DNA from: Rhodobacter sp.
GTDB taxonomy: Bacteria; Pseudomonadota; Alphaproteobacteria; Rhodobacterales; Rhodobacteraceae
Length of the DNA: 64,000 nt
Direction: 5' to 3'
Assembly (NCBI GenBank): GCA_020637595.1
Contig: JACKKE010000002.1
Span: forward strand, 62,001 to 126,000
In this document: positions 51,705 through 59,703 of the stretch, piece by piece
Numbering within the stretch: the stretch's first letter is position 1
Layout: every line of letters starts with the position of its first letter
Notes under the pieces: generated by a model
Database searches by the model: none
What the model saw: only the letters and a program-made list of their open reading frames with translations
What the model was told of the DNA's origin: nothing
Made by a program: the position numbers and the translations under genes

Positions 51705-52520
51705 TCAGAACCGTTCGCCCAGCAGCCGATAGGGCCAGAAGGCCTCGTCTTCGGCGATCAGGCGATTGAGGCGCGCGGGCGAATACCCGGTCACACGGCG
51801 CACCGCCCGGCCCATGTGCGACTGGTCGGCATAGCCTGCCTCGGCGGCGAGTTCGGCGAGCGAGGCGGGCGCTGCGCGACTGACGCGGGCGTGCAGGTCG
51901 TCGACCCCGGCGAACAGGCTCAGCGCCCCGCGTGTCTGCCCGGTCCAGCGCCGCACCCGGCGTTCCATGCTGCGCAGGCTGGTGCCCGGCCCCGAGAGGG
52001 CGGCGCGGCCCGCGAGGCCACGCGCCCAGTCGCCAAGGCGGGTATGGGGCGCAACCTCGGCCCCGTGCCAGAACGCCGATAATGCGTCCTGCAAATTGTC
52101 CCAGTCCCACGCCGCATCGTCGGTGAGCCGTGCGAAGAGGTCGGGTGCGGCAACCGGCGACTGGTCGGCGGCTGGCAGGGGCAGCCCCCCGGTCAGCCGT
52201 GCCCAGGCATCGGGATAGACCCCCAACGAAAGCGCCAGAACGGGGCCCGGTGTCCAGCTGGTGGTCGGGTGGTTTTGCGGGCCCATGACGCTGACACGGG
52301 GCAGGGGCGGCACGCTGTGGCGCCGGGCAAAGCCACCCGGCGCCAGAAGCCGGATTTCCCCTGCGAGCACCCAGGTCACGCCAATGAGCGGCGAGGCGGG
52401 AAAGTGGCTCAGGCGCTGCGCATCGCCCAGCGCCGCGCCGCGTGTATCGCGCCAGAGCCCCGCAAAGAGGCACCCGGCGAGTGCGGGGCGCGGCAAGAGC
52501 AAGTGGGCGGCGGCGCGCAT
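51705..52520 (-). CDS. AraC-family transcriptional regulator
   Basis: A 271-residue AraC-type protein. The C-terminal part has the second helix-turn-helix ASLAELAAEAGYADQSHMGRAVRRVTGYSPARLNRLIAEDEAFWPYRLL. The N-terminal part is a weakly marked sensor region with no metal or arabinose pocket that I recognise. It is divergent from an esterase gene with 90 bases between. Its target could be that esterase or the ABC operon on its other side. Confidence 0.87.
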   Translation of the reverse strand: MRAAAHLLLPRPALAGCLFAGLWRDTRGAALGDAQRLSHFPASPLIGVTWVLAGEIRLLAPGGFARRHSVPPLPRVSVMGPQNHPTTSWTPGPVLALSLGVYPDAWARLTGGLPLPAADQSPVAAPDLFARLTDDAAWDWDNLQDALSAFWHGAEVAPHTRLGDWARGLAGRAALSGPGTSLRSMERRVRRWTGQTRGALSLFAGVDDLHARVSRAAPASLAELAAEAGYADQSHMGRAVRRVTGYSPARLNRLIAEDEAFWPYRLLGERF

Positions 52521-52610
52521 GGGGCCGGTCCTGCGAACGAGTTCGTGTCGCGATCATTCTATACGGCGGGGTCGCGGCTTTGCCAGACCGGCGGAAACAA
52601 GGAGAGACCC

Positions 52611-53687
52611 ATGCCCCGTATCCGGTTCCACGGCCCCCTGTCCCTGCGTCTGGCCAGCGCCTTTGCCCTGATGCGGATCGGCACCGCCGTCACGCTGGCA
52701 CATCGTCGGGGGCAGCCCCTTGCGCCCGACTGGGACCGCGACACGGAGGTGGGCGTGCGGTTCTGGCGGCATCAGTTCACCCAGGCGATGCGGGCCATCG
52801 ACGCGGGGGATCCCGCGCGCGGACGGGCGATTCTGGACAGTCTGCAAACCGAGACCGACGATGTTTACGACGTGCGCGCCGAGGGCGCGCGCGGTGGCAC
52901 CTGGCTGCACCCGAAGGTTCGGCAGGGGCGGGCCGTGGTCCTTTATCTGCATGGCGGGGGCTATGCGTTTCATGGCCGGATGAGCCACCGCTTTGCCCGG
53001 ATGCTGGCGCACCGGCTGGAGGCGCCGGTCTATGCGCCCGATTATCGCCTGACGCCCGGACACCCGCACCCCGCGCAGGCCGAGGACGCGCTCGCTGCCT
53101 GGGGGCGGGTATGCGAGGGGGTCGACCCGTCGCGGATCGTGCTGATCGGCGACAGCGCGGGCGGGCATATGGTGCTGATGCTGATGCAGGCTCTGCGCGC
53201 GCGTGGGCTGGCGCAGCCCGCGCTGGCGGTGGGGTTGTGCCCCTGGACGGACATCGGTGCGCGGGGGGACAGCCTGACCGGGAACGACGCCTTTGACCTG
53301 GTGCAGGGCTGGATGGCGGTGCAGTTCGGGCGCTGGCTGGACCCCGGGGATCGGTTCGGCCGCGCGGCCCTGTCGCCCATCGCGCAGGATTACAGCGGGC
53401 TTGCGCCGCTATATCTGCAAGCGGGCGGGCGCGAGGTGCTGCGTGACATGATCGACGAGTTCGCGCAGGGGCAGGCGGACAAGGGGGCGGATCTGCTGTT
53501 CGATCTGTGGCCGGGGATGCCGCATGATTTCCAGCTTTACGACAGCACGCAGGCGGCATCGCGCGAGGCCCTGGAGCGGTTGCGGCAGGCGGTGCGGGCC
53601 TCGGTCGATGGCGGGCCGTCCCTGCGCGCCGGGCCGCGAACGCGCGTGGCCTCGGGGCGGTTCGCTTTGGGGTATCAGTCGGCCTGA
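52611..53687 (+). CDS. Alpha/beta hydrolase, hormone-sensitive-lipase family
   Basis: A 358-residue esterase of the HSL family. The oxyanion motif HGGGYAFHG and the nucleophile elbow IGDSAGGHMVL are clear. YLQAGGREVLRDMIDEFA carries the acid region, and the histidine lies in GMPHDFQLYDS. The N-terminal 100 residues form the cap. Start at 52611, with GGAGAG upstream. It overlaps the convergent MarR gene by 13 bases at its 3' end. Confidence 0.9.
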   Translation: MPRIRFHGPLSLRLASAFALMRIGTAVTLAHRRGQPLAPDWDRDTEVGVRFWRHQFTQAMRAIDAGDPARGRAILDSLQTETDDVYDVRAEGARGGTWLHPKVRQGRAVVLYLHGGGYAFHGRMSHRFARMLAHRLEAPVYAPDYRLTPGHPHPAQAEDALAAWGRVCEGVDPSRIVLIGDSAGGHMVLMLMQALRARGLAQPALAVGLCPWTDIGARGDSLTGNDAFDLVQGWMAVQFGRWLDPGDRFGRAALSPIAQDYSGLAPLYLQAGGREVLRDMIDEFAQGQADKGADLLFDLWPGMPHDFQLYDSTQAASREALERLRQAVRASVDGGPSLRAGPRTRVASGRFALGYQSA

Positions 53688-54142
53688 CGTTCGCGCAGGG
53701 GCGCGCGGCTGCGTTCGTTGCCGATGGTCGCAACCTTCGAGGCCAGCGCGACGAAGAGGCGGCGTTCCTCGGCATCGAGGCCACCGAGGATGTCGTCCTG
53801 GAGTGCCTCGACCTCGGGCAGGATCTGGTGCAGCAGCGCCGCGCCGGCATCGGTCAGGAACAGCTGGCGGGCACGGCGGTCGCGGTCATTGACCGTGCGC
53901 ACCACCAGCCCCTTGCCGTGCAGCCTGTCGATGACGCCGCCGATCGTTACGCGATCATGGGCGATCAGTCCCGCCAAGGTGGCCTGGTCGATGCCGGGAT
54001 GATCCCTGAGGCAAGCCAGCGCGCCGAACTGCACCGGCGTGAGATCGAGGTCCAGGGCGTGCATCCGCTCCTGGAAGATCGAGGTCGCAATCTGGTTCAT
54101 CCGCCGGATCAGATGCCCCGGCATATCGTGGATCAGGGACAT
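53675..54142 (-). CDS. MarR-family regulator of the gentisate genes
   Basis: A 155-residue MarR regulator: LTPVQFGALACLRDHPGIDQATLAGLIAHDRVTIGGVIDRLHGKGLVVRTVNDRDRRARQLFLTDAGAALL carries the winged helix-turn-helix. It is divergent from gentisate dioxygenase, and a perfect 17-base palindrome lies in the shared promoter. Repression relieved by gentisate or a precursor is the natural reading, but the ligand is not shown. Confidence 0.92.
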   Translation of the reverse strand: MSLIHDMPGHLIRRMNQIATSIFQERMHALDLDLTPVQFGALACLRDHPGIDQATLAGLIAHDRVTIGGVIDRLHGKGLVVRTVNDRDRRARQLFLTDAGAALLHQILPEVEALQDDILGGLDAEERRLFVALASKVATIGNERSRAPLRERQAD

Positions 54143-54169
54143 GGGTGTAGAGTAGCGTATGATTCCGCT

Positions 54170-54198
54170 TTGACAAGCATGCTAATAATTAGCATACT
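54170..54198 (+). promoter_or_regulatory. Gentisate promoter with embedded MarR operator
   Basis: TTGACA at 54170-54175 and CATACT at 54193-54198 are spaced by 17 bases. ATGCTAATAATTAGCAT, a perfect palindrome at 54179-54195, fills the spacer and touches the -10. A bound MarR protein would block polymerase there. Confidence 0.82.
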
Positions 54199-54227
54199 TC
54201 CCAAAATCGGGAGAGAGGGGGAATCGG

Positions 54228-55259
54228 ATGACGCAACTGGGGACGCTGGAAGAGCTGCCGCAGGACTATCGCGACGCGATGGACGCGGCGGGGGTCGCGC
54301 CGTTGTGGCCGATGATGCGCAACGTGCTGCCGCATGGCGCGCCGAAACCGGTAACGCGGTCTGGCTATTGGAGCTATCAGGCGGTGCGTCCGCTGCTGCT
54401 GCGCGCCGGCGAGCTGACCCCGGTCGAAAAGGCCGAGCGCCGGGTGCTGGTGCTGTCGGATCCCGGGCGTGGTGTCGGCGCGATGCAGGCGACCGCCAGC
54501 CTGTATCTGGGGCTGCAGCTGCTGCTGCCCGGGGAAACCGCGCCGGCCCATGTGCATACGCCTTCGGCCACGCGGATCATCGTCGAGGGCAAGGGCGGCT
54601 ATACCGTCGTCGATGGCGAGAAGCTGCCGATGGAGGATGGCGACCTGGTGCTGACGCCGGGCGGTGACTGGCACGACCACGGCCACGAAGGGGCCGAACC
54701 GGTGGTCTGGCTGGATGTGCTGGACCTGCCGCTGTTCTACTATCTCGAAGGGTCTTATGCCAAGGAGGGCCCGCTTCAGGCGCAGCGCAACCGCCCGGAC
54801 GCCTCGATGGTCGAATATCGCGCGGCCGGCCTCGTGCCCAGCCGCAGCCGGGCCGCGGCGCGGCGCTATCCGATGACGCGCTTTCCCTGGGTCCGCACCG
54901 AAGAGGCGCTGCGCGAGATTGCCAAATATGGCGATGGTGGCGTGGCCGAGGTCGATTATGTGAACCCGGAGACCGGCGAGGATGTGCTGCCCGTCATGGG
55001 CTTTACCGCGATGATGCTGGCCAAGGGGCAGGCCGATCATCCGCCGCTGCGGTCGTCCAGCGCGGCGTTCCATGTCGTCAAGGGCCGGGGTCGCAGCCGG
55101 ATCGACGGCCGGGTGATCGAATGGGGACCGAAAGACACCTTTACCGCCGCCCCCTTTGCCGAAATCGACCACGAGGCCGACGAGGAGAGTTTCCTCGTCC
55201 GTGCCCATGACCGCCCGCTTCAGGACAAGCTTGGCTATTACGAGGAACGCAGCCGATGA
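54228..55259 (+). CDS. gtdA: Gentisate 1,2-dioxygenase
   Basis: A 343-residue bicupin Fe(II) dioxygenase that cleaves gentisate to maleylpyruvate. The iron-binding cupin has GETAPAHVHTPSATRIIVEGKGGYTVVDGEKLPMEDGDLVLTPGGDWHDHGHEG, with the HxH and later H ligands. The second cupin has SSSAAFHVVKGRGRSRIDGRVIEWGPKDTFTAAPF. A GAGAGAGGGGG ribosome-binding site precedes the ATG. The stop overlaps the next gene as ATGA. Confidence 0.95.
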   Translation: MTQLGTLEELPQDYRDAMDAAGVAPLWPMMRNVLPHGAPKPVTRSGYWSYQAVRPLLLRAGELTPVEKAERRVLVLSDPGRGVGAMQATASLYLGLQLLLPGETAPAHVHTPSATRIIVEGKGGYTVVDGEKLPMEDGDLVLTPGGDWHDHGHEGAEPVVWLDVLDLPLFYYLEGSYAKEGPLQAQRNRPDASMVEYRAAGLVPSRSRAAARRYPMTRFPWVRTEEALREIAKYGDGGVAEVDYVNPETGEDVLPVMGFTAMMLAKGQADHPPLRSSSAAFHVVKGRGRSRIDGRVIEWGPKDTFTAAPFAEIDHEADEESFLVRAHDRPLQDKLGYYEERSR

Positions 55260-55951
55260 CCGGAACCCTTTTCCCGACCCCCGCCTTCCCGACGATCCCC
55301 GTCAAGGGCGAGAGCGCCGGCTATCCGGTGGTCCGCATCTTTTGCGTCGGGCGCAACTATGCCGCCCACGCCGCCGAAATGGGGGTCGAGGTCGACCGCG
55401 AGGCGCCGTTCTATTTCACCAAATCCCCGATGCACACGCTGGCCTCGGGGTCCGCACTGCCCTATCCGCCGGGCACGTCGAATTTTCACTATGAGATGGA
55501 GCTCGCACTGGTGATCGGCCAGCCGGTGTTCCGCGCCACCCGGGACGAGGCCGCCGCGGCGATCTATGCCTATGGCTGCGCGCTGGACATGACCCGGCGC
55601 GACCTGCAGCTGGTGTCGCGCGCCAAGCAGCGGCCCTGGGACACCGGCAAGGATGTCGAGGGCACCGCGGTTTTCGCCGAACTGACCAAGGCCGACGCCT
55701 TTGTCGTGGGTGACCAGGCGATCCACCTGGAGGTCAACGGCGAGACCAAGCAGAACTCGACCCTGTCGCTGCTGATCCATTCCTGTGTGGACGTGGTGGC
55801 GGATCTGTCGAAATACTATCATCTGCAGCCCGGGGACGTCATTATGACCGGCACGCCCGAGGGGGTCGGTCCGGTCGTGGCGGGCGACGTCATCACCGGC
55901 GGCATCGACGGTCTGGCCCCGATCCGGCTGGAGATCGCCCCGGCCGAATAA
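55256..55951 (+). CDS. Fumarylacetoacetate hydrolase family protein, probable fumarylpyruvate hydrolase
   Basis: A 231-residue FAH-family hydrolase. The metal-binding region is FYFTKSPMHTLASGSALPYPPGTSNFHYEMELALVIG, then AIYAYGCALDMTRRDLQ, and the C-terminal QPGDVIMTGTPEGVGPVVAGD. In the gentisate route it splits fumarylpyruvate to fumarate and pyruvate; its position directly after the dioxygenase supports that reading over fumarylacetoacetate. Confidence 0.92.
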   Translation: MTGTLFPTPAFPTIPVKGESAGYPVVRIFCVGRNYAAHAAEMGVEVDREAPFYFTKSPMHTLASGSALPYPPGTSNFHYEMELALVIGQPVFRATRDEAAAAIYAYGCALDMTRRDLQLVSRAKQRPWDTGKDVEGTAVFAELTKADAFVVGDQAIHLEVNGETKQNSTLSLLIHSCVDVVADLSKYYHLQPGDVIMTGTPEGVGPVVAGDVITGGIDGLAPIRLEIAPAE

Positions 55952-55984
55952 GGCGGGGGGGTCATGCGGGGCCCCGGGATATGC

Positions 55985-56009
55985 GCGGAGGCGGTTGATG
56001 CGCCTCCGC
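55985..56009 (+). other. Intercistronic hairpin in the gentisate operon
   Basis: GCGGAGGCG and CGCCTCCGC arms enclose a seven-base loop. No T run follows. It may tune expression of the isomerase gene that starts 23 bases later. Confidence 0.5.
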
Positions 56010-56031
56010 CGGGAATGCAAATGGGGGGACC

Positions 56032-56673
56032 ATGCGCTTTCATGGCTATTTTCGCAGCTCCAGCAGCTATCGCTGCCGGATCGCCTTCAATCTGAAGGGG
56101 CTGGAGTATGAGTTCGTGCCGGTCCATCTGGTCAAGGATGGCGGTCAGCACAAATCGGCAGCCTATCGCGCGCTGAATCCGCAGGGGCTGGTGCCGACGC
56201 TCGAGGTGGACGGGCTGGTGTTGACGCAATCGCCGGCGATTCTCGAATGGCTCGACGAAACCCACCCCGCGCCGCGACTCCTGCCTGCTGACCCGGCCGA
56301 GCGCGCCGCAGTGCGCGCCTTCTGCGCGGTGATCGCCTGCGAGATCCACCCGCTGCAAAACCTGCGCGTGCTGCAATACCTTGAGGCGAATTACGCTCAG
56401 GGACTGGCCGGCAAGGAAGTCTGGTGCCAACGCTGGATCGGTGACGGGCTGGCGGCCTGCGAGGCATTGCTGGCCGGGCGTCCGCAGACCCGCTTTGCCT
56501 TTGGTGATACACCGGGCATGGCCGAGGTCTATCTGATCCCGCAGATGTTCTCGGCCGAACGGTTCAAGGTCGATACCTCGGAGATGCCGCGGCTGCGGGC
56601 GATCTATGAAGCCTGCGCAGCACTCCCGGAATTCGCTGCGGCGCACCCGTCGAAACAACCAGACGCAGAATGA
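56032..56673 (+). CDS. maiA: GST-type maleylpyruvate / maleylacetoacetate isomerase
   Basis: A 213-residue zeta-class glutathione transferase. FHGYFRSSSSYRCRIAFNLKGLEYEFVPVHLVKDGGQHKSAAYRALNPQGLVPTLEVDG has the SSxSxR-type catalytic motif, and LTQSPAILEWLDE binds glutathione. The C-terminal half has CEIHPLQNLRVLQYL. After gentisate dioxygenase it should convert maleylpyruvate to fumarylpyruvate, the step before the FAH-family enzyme. Confidence 0.92.
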   Translation: MRFHGYFRSSSSYRCRIAFNLKGLEYEFVPVHLVKDGGQHKSAAYRALNPQGLVPTLEVDGLVLTQSPAILEWLDETHPAPRLLPADPAERAAVRAFCAVIACEIHPLQNLRVLQYLEANYAQGLAGKEVWCQRWIGDGLAACEALLAGRPQTRFAFGDTPGMAEVYLIPQMFSAERFKVDTSEMPRLRAIYEACAALPEFAAAHPSKQPDAE

Positions 56674-56736
56674 TCCTGCCCAAGTGTCACAGAGGGACGC
56701 AACATTCTTGCCAAACGGTGCTGGCTGTGAATAGTT

Positions 56737-56748
56737 GACCGAGCGGTC
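56737..56748. promoter_or_regulatory. TetR-like palindrome before the TRAP operon
   Basis: GACCG and CGGTC arms surround AG, inside TTGACCGAGCGGTCGCAA. Sites of this style are bound by TetR regulators of aromatic and acyl-CoA genes. No TetR gene lies in the window. It is 84 bases upstream of the first dctP. Confidence 0.4.
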
Positions 56749-56832
56749 GCAAAATAAATGTTGGCAATATAGTGCGGCCTGTGCCAGTCTTTGCAACATA
56801 ATGCCAGCTTTGAGTCTTAGGGAGGAGAACCA

Positions 56833-57876
56833 ATGACCAAGCGTAGAACCGTCCTGGGTCTGATGGGTGCGGCAGCTGCCGTTGCCCTGAGCGCCGGAGC
56901 CGCCTCGGCGGCCGAATACACCCTGCGCATGCACCAGTTCCTGCCGGCGCAGGCCAACGTGCCGCGGATGGTGCTGGATGTCTGGGCCGACAACGTCGAG
57001 CGTGATTCGGGCGGCCGGATCGAGATCGAGCGTTATGCTTCGATGGCGCTGGGCGGCACCCCGCCCGAACTGATGGACCAGGTGATGGACGGCGTGGCCG
57101 ATATCATCTGGACCGTGAACGGTTATACCCCGGGTCGCTTCCCGCGCACCGAGGTGTTCGAGCTGCCGTTCATGGTGTCGGACGCCCGCGCTGCTTCGGC
57201 CGCGCTGTGGACGATGTATGAAGAGCACATGCAGGACGATTTCGCCGGCGTGCACATGCTGGGCATGTGGGTCCACGGCCCGGGCATGTTCCACACCAAC
57301 CGTCCGGTCGTGCACCCGTCCGATCTGCAGGGCATGAAGATCCGCGGCGGCTCGCGTGGCGTGAACGACCTGCTGGCGCTGGTCGGCGCCGAGGCCGTCG
57401 GCCTGCCGGTGTCGGGTGTGCCCGAGGCGCTGTCGCGCGGTGTGATCGACGGCACCACGATTCCGTGGGAGGTGACCACCGCGCTGCACGTCGCGGAACT
57501 GGTGCACAACCACACCGAGATCGAGGGACCGGCGCTTTATGTTCTGACCTTCTCGTTCGCGATGAACCAGGACGCCTATGACAACCTGCCCGAGGATCTG
57601 CAGCAGGTGATCGACCACAACTCGGGCCTCGAGTTCTCGATCTTTGCCGGTGGCACTCAGGCCGACGCCGATGGCCCGGCCCGCCAGGTCGCGGTCGATG
57701 CCGGGAACAACATCATCACCGTGTCCGAGGCCGACGCCCAGGAATGGCGCGATGTCGTGACCCCGCTCTACGAGCGTTGGGTTGCCGACATGAACGAGCG
57801 CGGCATCGACGGTCAGGCGCTGATCGACGAGGCCCGGCAGCTGATGGGCGACTACGAAGCCCTGCATCAGAACTGA
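56833..57876 (+). CDS. TRAP transporter solute-binding protein DctP, copy 1
   Basis: A 347-residue periplasmic protein with a signal peptide (RRTVLGLMGAAAAVALSAGAASAAEY). The body has LRMHQFLPAQANVPRMVLDVWADNVERDSGGRIEIERYASMALGG, then VNGYTPGRFPRTEVFELPFMV and a carboxylate-binding segment near SDLQGMKIRGGSRGVNDLLALVGAEAVGLPVSGVPEALSRGVIDG. It is nearly the same as the next gene, so the pair arose by tandem duplication. Its substrate is probably a carboxylate. Confidence 0.93.
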   Translation: MTKRRTVLGLMGAAAAVALSAGAASAAEYTLRMHQFLPAQANVPRMVLDVWADNVERDSGGRIEIERYASMALGGTPPELMDQVMDGVADIIWTVNGYTPGRFPRTEVFELPFMVSDARAASAALWTMYEEHMQDDFAGVHMLGMWVHGPGMFHTNRPVVHPSDLQGMKIRGGSRGVNDLLALVGAEAVGLPVSGVPEALSRGVIDGTTIPWEVTTALHVAELVHNHTEIEGPALYVLTFSFAMNQDAYDNLPEDLQQVIDHNSGLEFSIFAGGTQADADGPARQVAVDAGNNIITVSEADAQEWRDVVTPLYERWVADMNERGIDGQALIDEARQLMGDYEALHQN

Positions 57877-57899
57877 GCTGATTCGGGGATATGATCGAG

Positions 57900-57924
57900 G
57901 GGGCGCGGCTTCTGGCCGCGCCCC
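57900..57924 (+). other. Hairpin between the two dctP genes
   Basis: GGGGCGCGG and CCGCGCCCC arms enclose seven bases, 24 bases after the first dctP stop. No T run follows, which suits an mRNA stabiliser that favours binding-protein expression. Confidence 0.55.
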
Positions 57925-57964
57925 TGTCGCGCACCGAAACGAACACGACATGAGGGAGGAATGC

Positions 57965-59005
57965 ATGTCCAGCCGCACGAAATATCTTGGTTTTGCCACC
58001 GCCACGGCCCTTGCCGCGCTGACGGCCGGTGGTGCGCTGGCGCAAGAGGTCACTCTGCGCCTTCACCAGTTCCTGCCGCCGCAAGCCAACGTGCCGCGGC
58101 TGGTCCTCGATGTTTGGGCCGACAACGTCGAGCGTGAGTCGGGTGGCCGGATCGAGATCGAACGCTATGCCTCGATGGCGCTGGGCGGCACCCCGAACGA
58201 GCTGATGGACCAGGTGATCGACGGGATCGCGGATCTTGCCTGGACCGTGAACGGCTTTACCCCGGGTCGCTTCCCCCGGTCGGAAGTGTTCGAACTGCCG
58301 TTCTTCGTGCAGGATGCCCGCGCCGCCTCGGCCGCCTACTGGCAGATGTATCAAGAGCACATGGCGGACACCGACTATGCCGATGTGCATCTGATCGGCA
58401 CCTGGGTGCATGGCCCGGGCGTGATCCATTCCAACCGCCCGGTCGAGACGATCGCCGACATGCAGGGCCTGAAGCTGCGCACGCCGTCGCGGATGGTGGG
58501 TCAGCTGCTGCAGATCCTCGGCGCCGAGCCGATCGGTCTGCCGGTGACGGCGATCCCGGAGAGCCTGTCGCGCGGCGTGATCGACGGCGCGGTGATTCCG
58601 TGGGAAGTGACGGCCTCGCTGCGGGTGCCCGAGCTGGTCAACAACCATACCGAGTTCGAAAACGCCTATCCCTATACGGTGACCTTCACCCTGGTGATGA
58701 ACCGGGACGTCTACGAGGGGCTGCCGGATGATCTGCGGGCGGTGATCGACCACAACTCGGGCCTTGAGTTCTCGGTCTTTGCCGGCGGCACGCAGGCCGA
58801 TTCCGACATCCCGGCGCGTCAGCTGGCGGTCGACCACGGCAACAACATCATCACCATCCCCGAGGCCGGTGTTGCCGAGTGGCGCGCCGCGGCGCAGCCG
58901 ATCTATGACAGCTGGCTTGCCGACATGCAGAGCCAGGGCATCGACGGTCAGGCGCTGATCGACGAGGCGCGCGCGCTGATGGCCGACTATCAGGCGTCGC
59001 ACTGA
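57965..59005 (+). CDS. TRAP transporter solute-binding protein DctP, copy 2
   Basis: A 346-residue paralogue of the preceding gene, with its own signal peptide (TKYLGFATATALAALTAGGALAQE). LRLHQFLPPQANVPRLVLDVWADNVERESGGRIEIERYASMALGGTPNELMDQVIDG tracks copy 1 almost residue for residue. The ligand-facing loops differ: MQGLKLRTPSRMVGQLLQILGAEPIGLPVTAIPESLSRG against MKIRGGSRGVNDLLALVG in copy 1. Start at 57965 after AGGGAGGA; an ATG at 57950 contains the ribosome-binding site. Confidence 0.92.
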   Translation: MSSRTKYLGFATATALAALTAGGALAQEVTLRLHQFLPPQANVPRLVLDVWADNVERESGGRIEIERYASMALGGTPNELMDQVIDGIADLAWTVNGFTPGRFPRSEVFELPFFVQDARAASAAYWQMYQEHMADTDYADVHLIGTWVHGPGVIHSNRPVETIADMQGLKLRTPSRMVGQLLQILGAEPIGLPVTAIPESLSRGVIDGAVIPWEVTASLRVPELVNNHTEFENAYPYTVTFTLVMNRDVYEGLPDDLRAVIDHNSGLEFSVFAGGTQADSDIPARQLAVDHGNNIITIPEAGVAEWRAAAQPIYDSWLADMQSQGIDGQALIDEARALMADYQASH

Positions 59006-59018
59006 GGTCAAATCGTTC

Positions 59019-59048
59019 CCCGGTCCCGCGCAATGCTGCGGGGCCGGG
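59019..59048 (+). other. Hairpin between the second dctP and dctQ
   Basis: CCCGG-T-CCCGC pairs with GCGGG-G-CCGGG around an eight-base loop. Together with the hairpin at 57900 it brackets the second binding-protein gene. Confidence 0.55.
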
Positions 59049-59109
59049 CGAAACCACCAACGAGGGACGGTCCGAAAGGGCACACCCCAATCGGGCCGGG
59101 GACGGGACA

Positions 59110-59703
59110 ATGTTCAAGACCATCCACCGTTTCATTCATGGGATCGCCTGGCTGATGGCCGTGGTCGGCGGTTTCGTTCTGGGCGCTCTCGTTCTGATGA
59201 TGTGCCTGTCGATCCTGGGCCGCGAGGCCTCGGACCTGCTGCACTCCGAATGGATGCAGACAACGATGCCGGGGCTGGCCAGCTGGCTGCTCGACATCGG
59301 CGTTGGCCCGGTCTTTGGCGATTATGAATTCGTCGTCGCGGGGCTGGCCTTCAGCGTGTTCTGCTTTCTCGGCTGGTGCCACATCACCGGCGGGCATGCG
59401 ACGGTGGACGTGTTCACCTCGGGCCTGTCCGACCGCAAGCGGCGCTGGCTGCAGATGGTGATCGACATCGTCTTTGCCGCGGCGCTGGTGCTGATCGCGA
59501 TCCAGCTTAACGAGGGGATGACCACCCTGATGCGCCGTCGCTCGACGACTTTCCTGCTGCAATATCCGCTGTGGTGGAACTACGCCGCGGCACTGGTCCC
59601 GGCGGTGCTCAGCGCGCTGATCGGGATCTATACCGCGATCATCCGCGTGGCCGAGGCCCTGTCCGATCGAACCATCCTCGTCAGTCAGGGAGCAGACCAT
59701 TGA
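59110..59703 (+). CDS. TRAP transporter small permease DctQ
   Basis: A 197-residue four-helix protein. Helices are visible at about 16-35 (AVVGGFVLGALVLMMCLSILG), 75-95, 115-135 and 155-175, with the family's CHITGGHATVDVFTSGLSDRKRRWLQMVIDIVFAAALVLIAIQ segment. It has a longer than usual loop (EASDLLHSEWMQTTMPGLASWLLDIGVGPV), as in some dicarboxylate and aromatic TRAP systems. Its stop overlaps dctM. Confidence 0.9.
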   Translation: MFKTIHRFIHGIAWLMAVVGGFVLGALVLMMCLSILGREASDLLHSEWMQTTMPGLASWLLDIGVGPVFGDYEFVVAGLAFSVFCFLGWCHITGGHATVDVFTSGLSDRKRRWLQMVIDIVFAAALVLIAIQLNEGMTTLMRRRSTTFLLQYPLWWNYAAALVPAVLSALIGIYTAIIRVAEALSDRTILVSQGADH

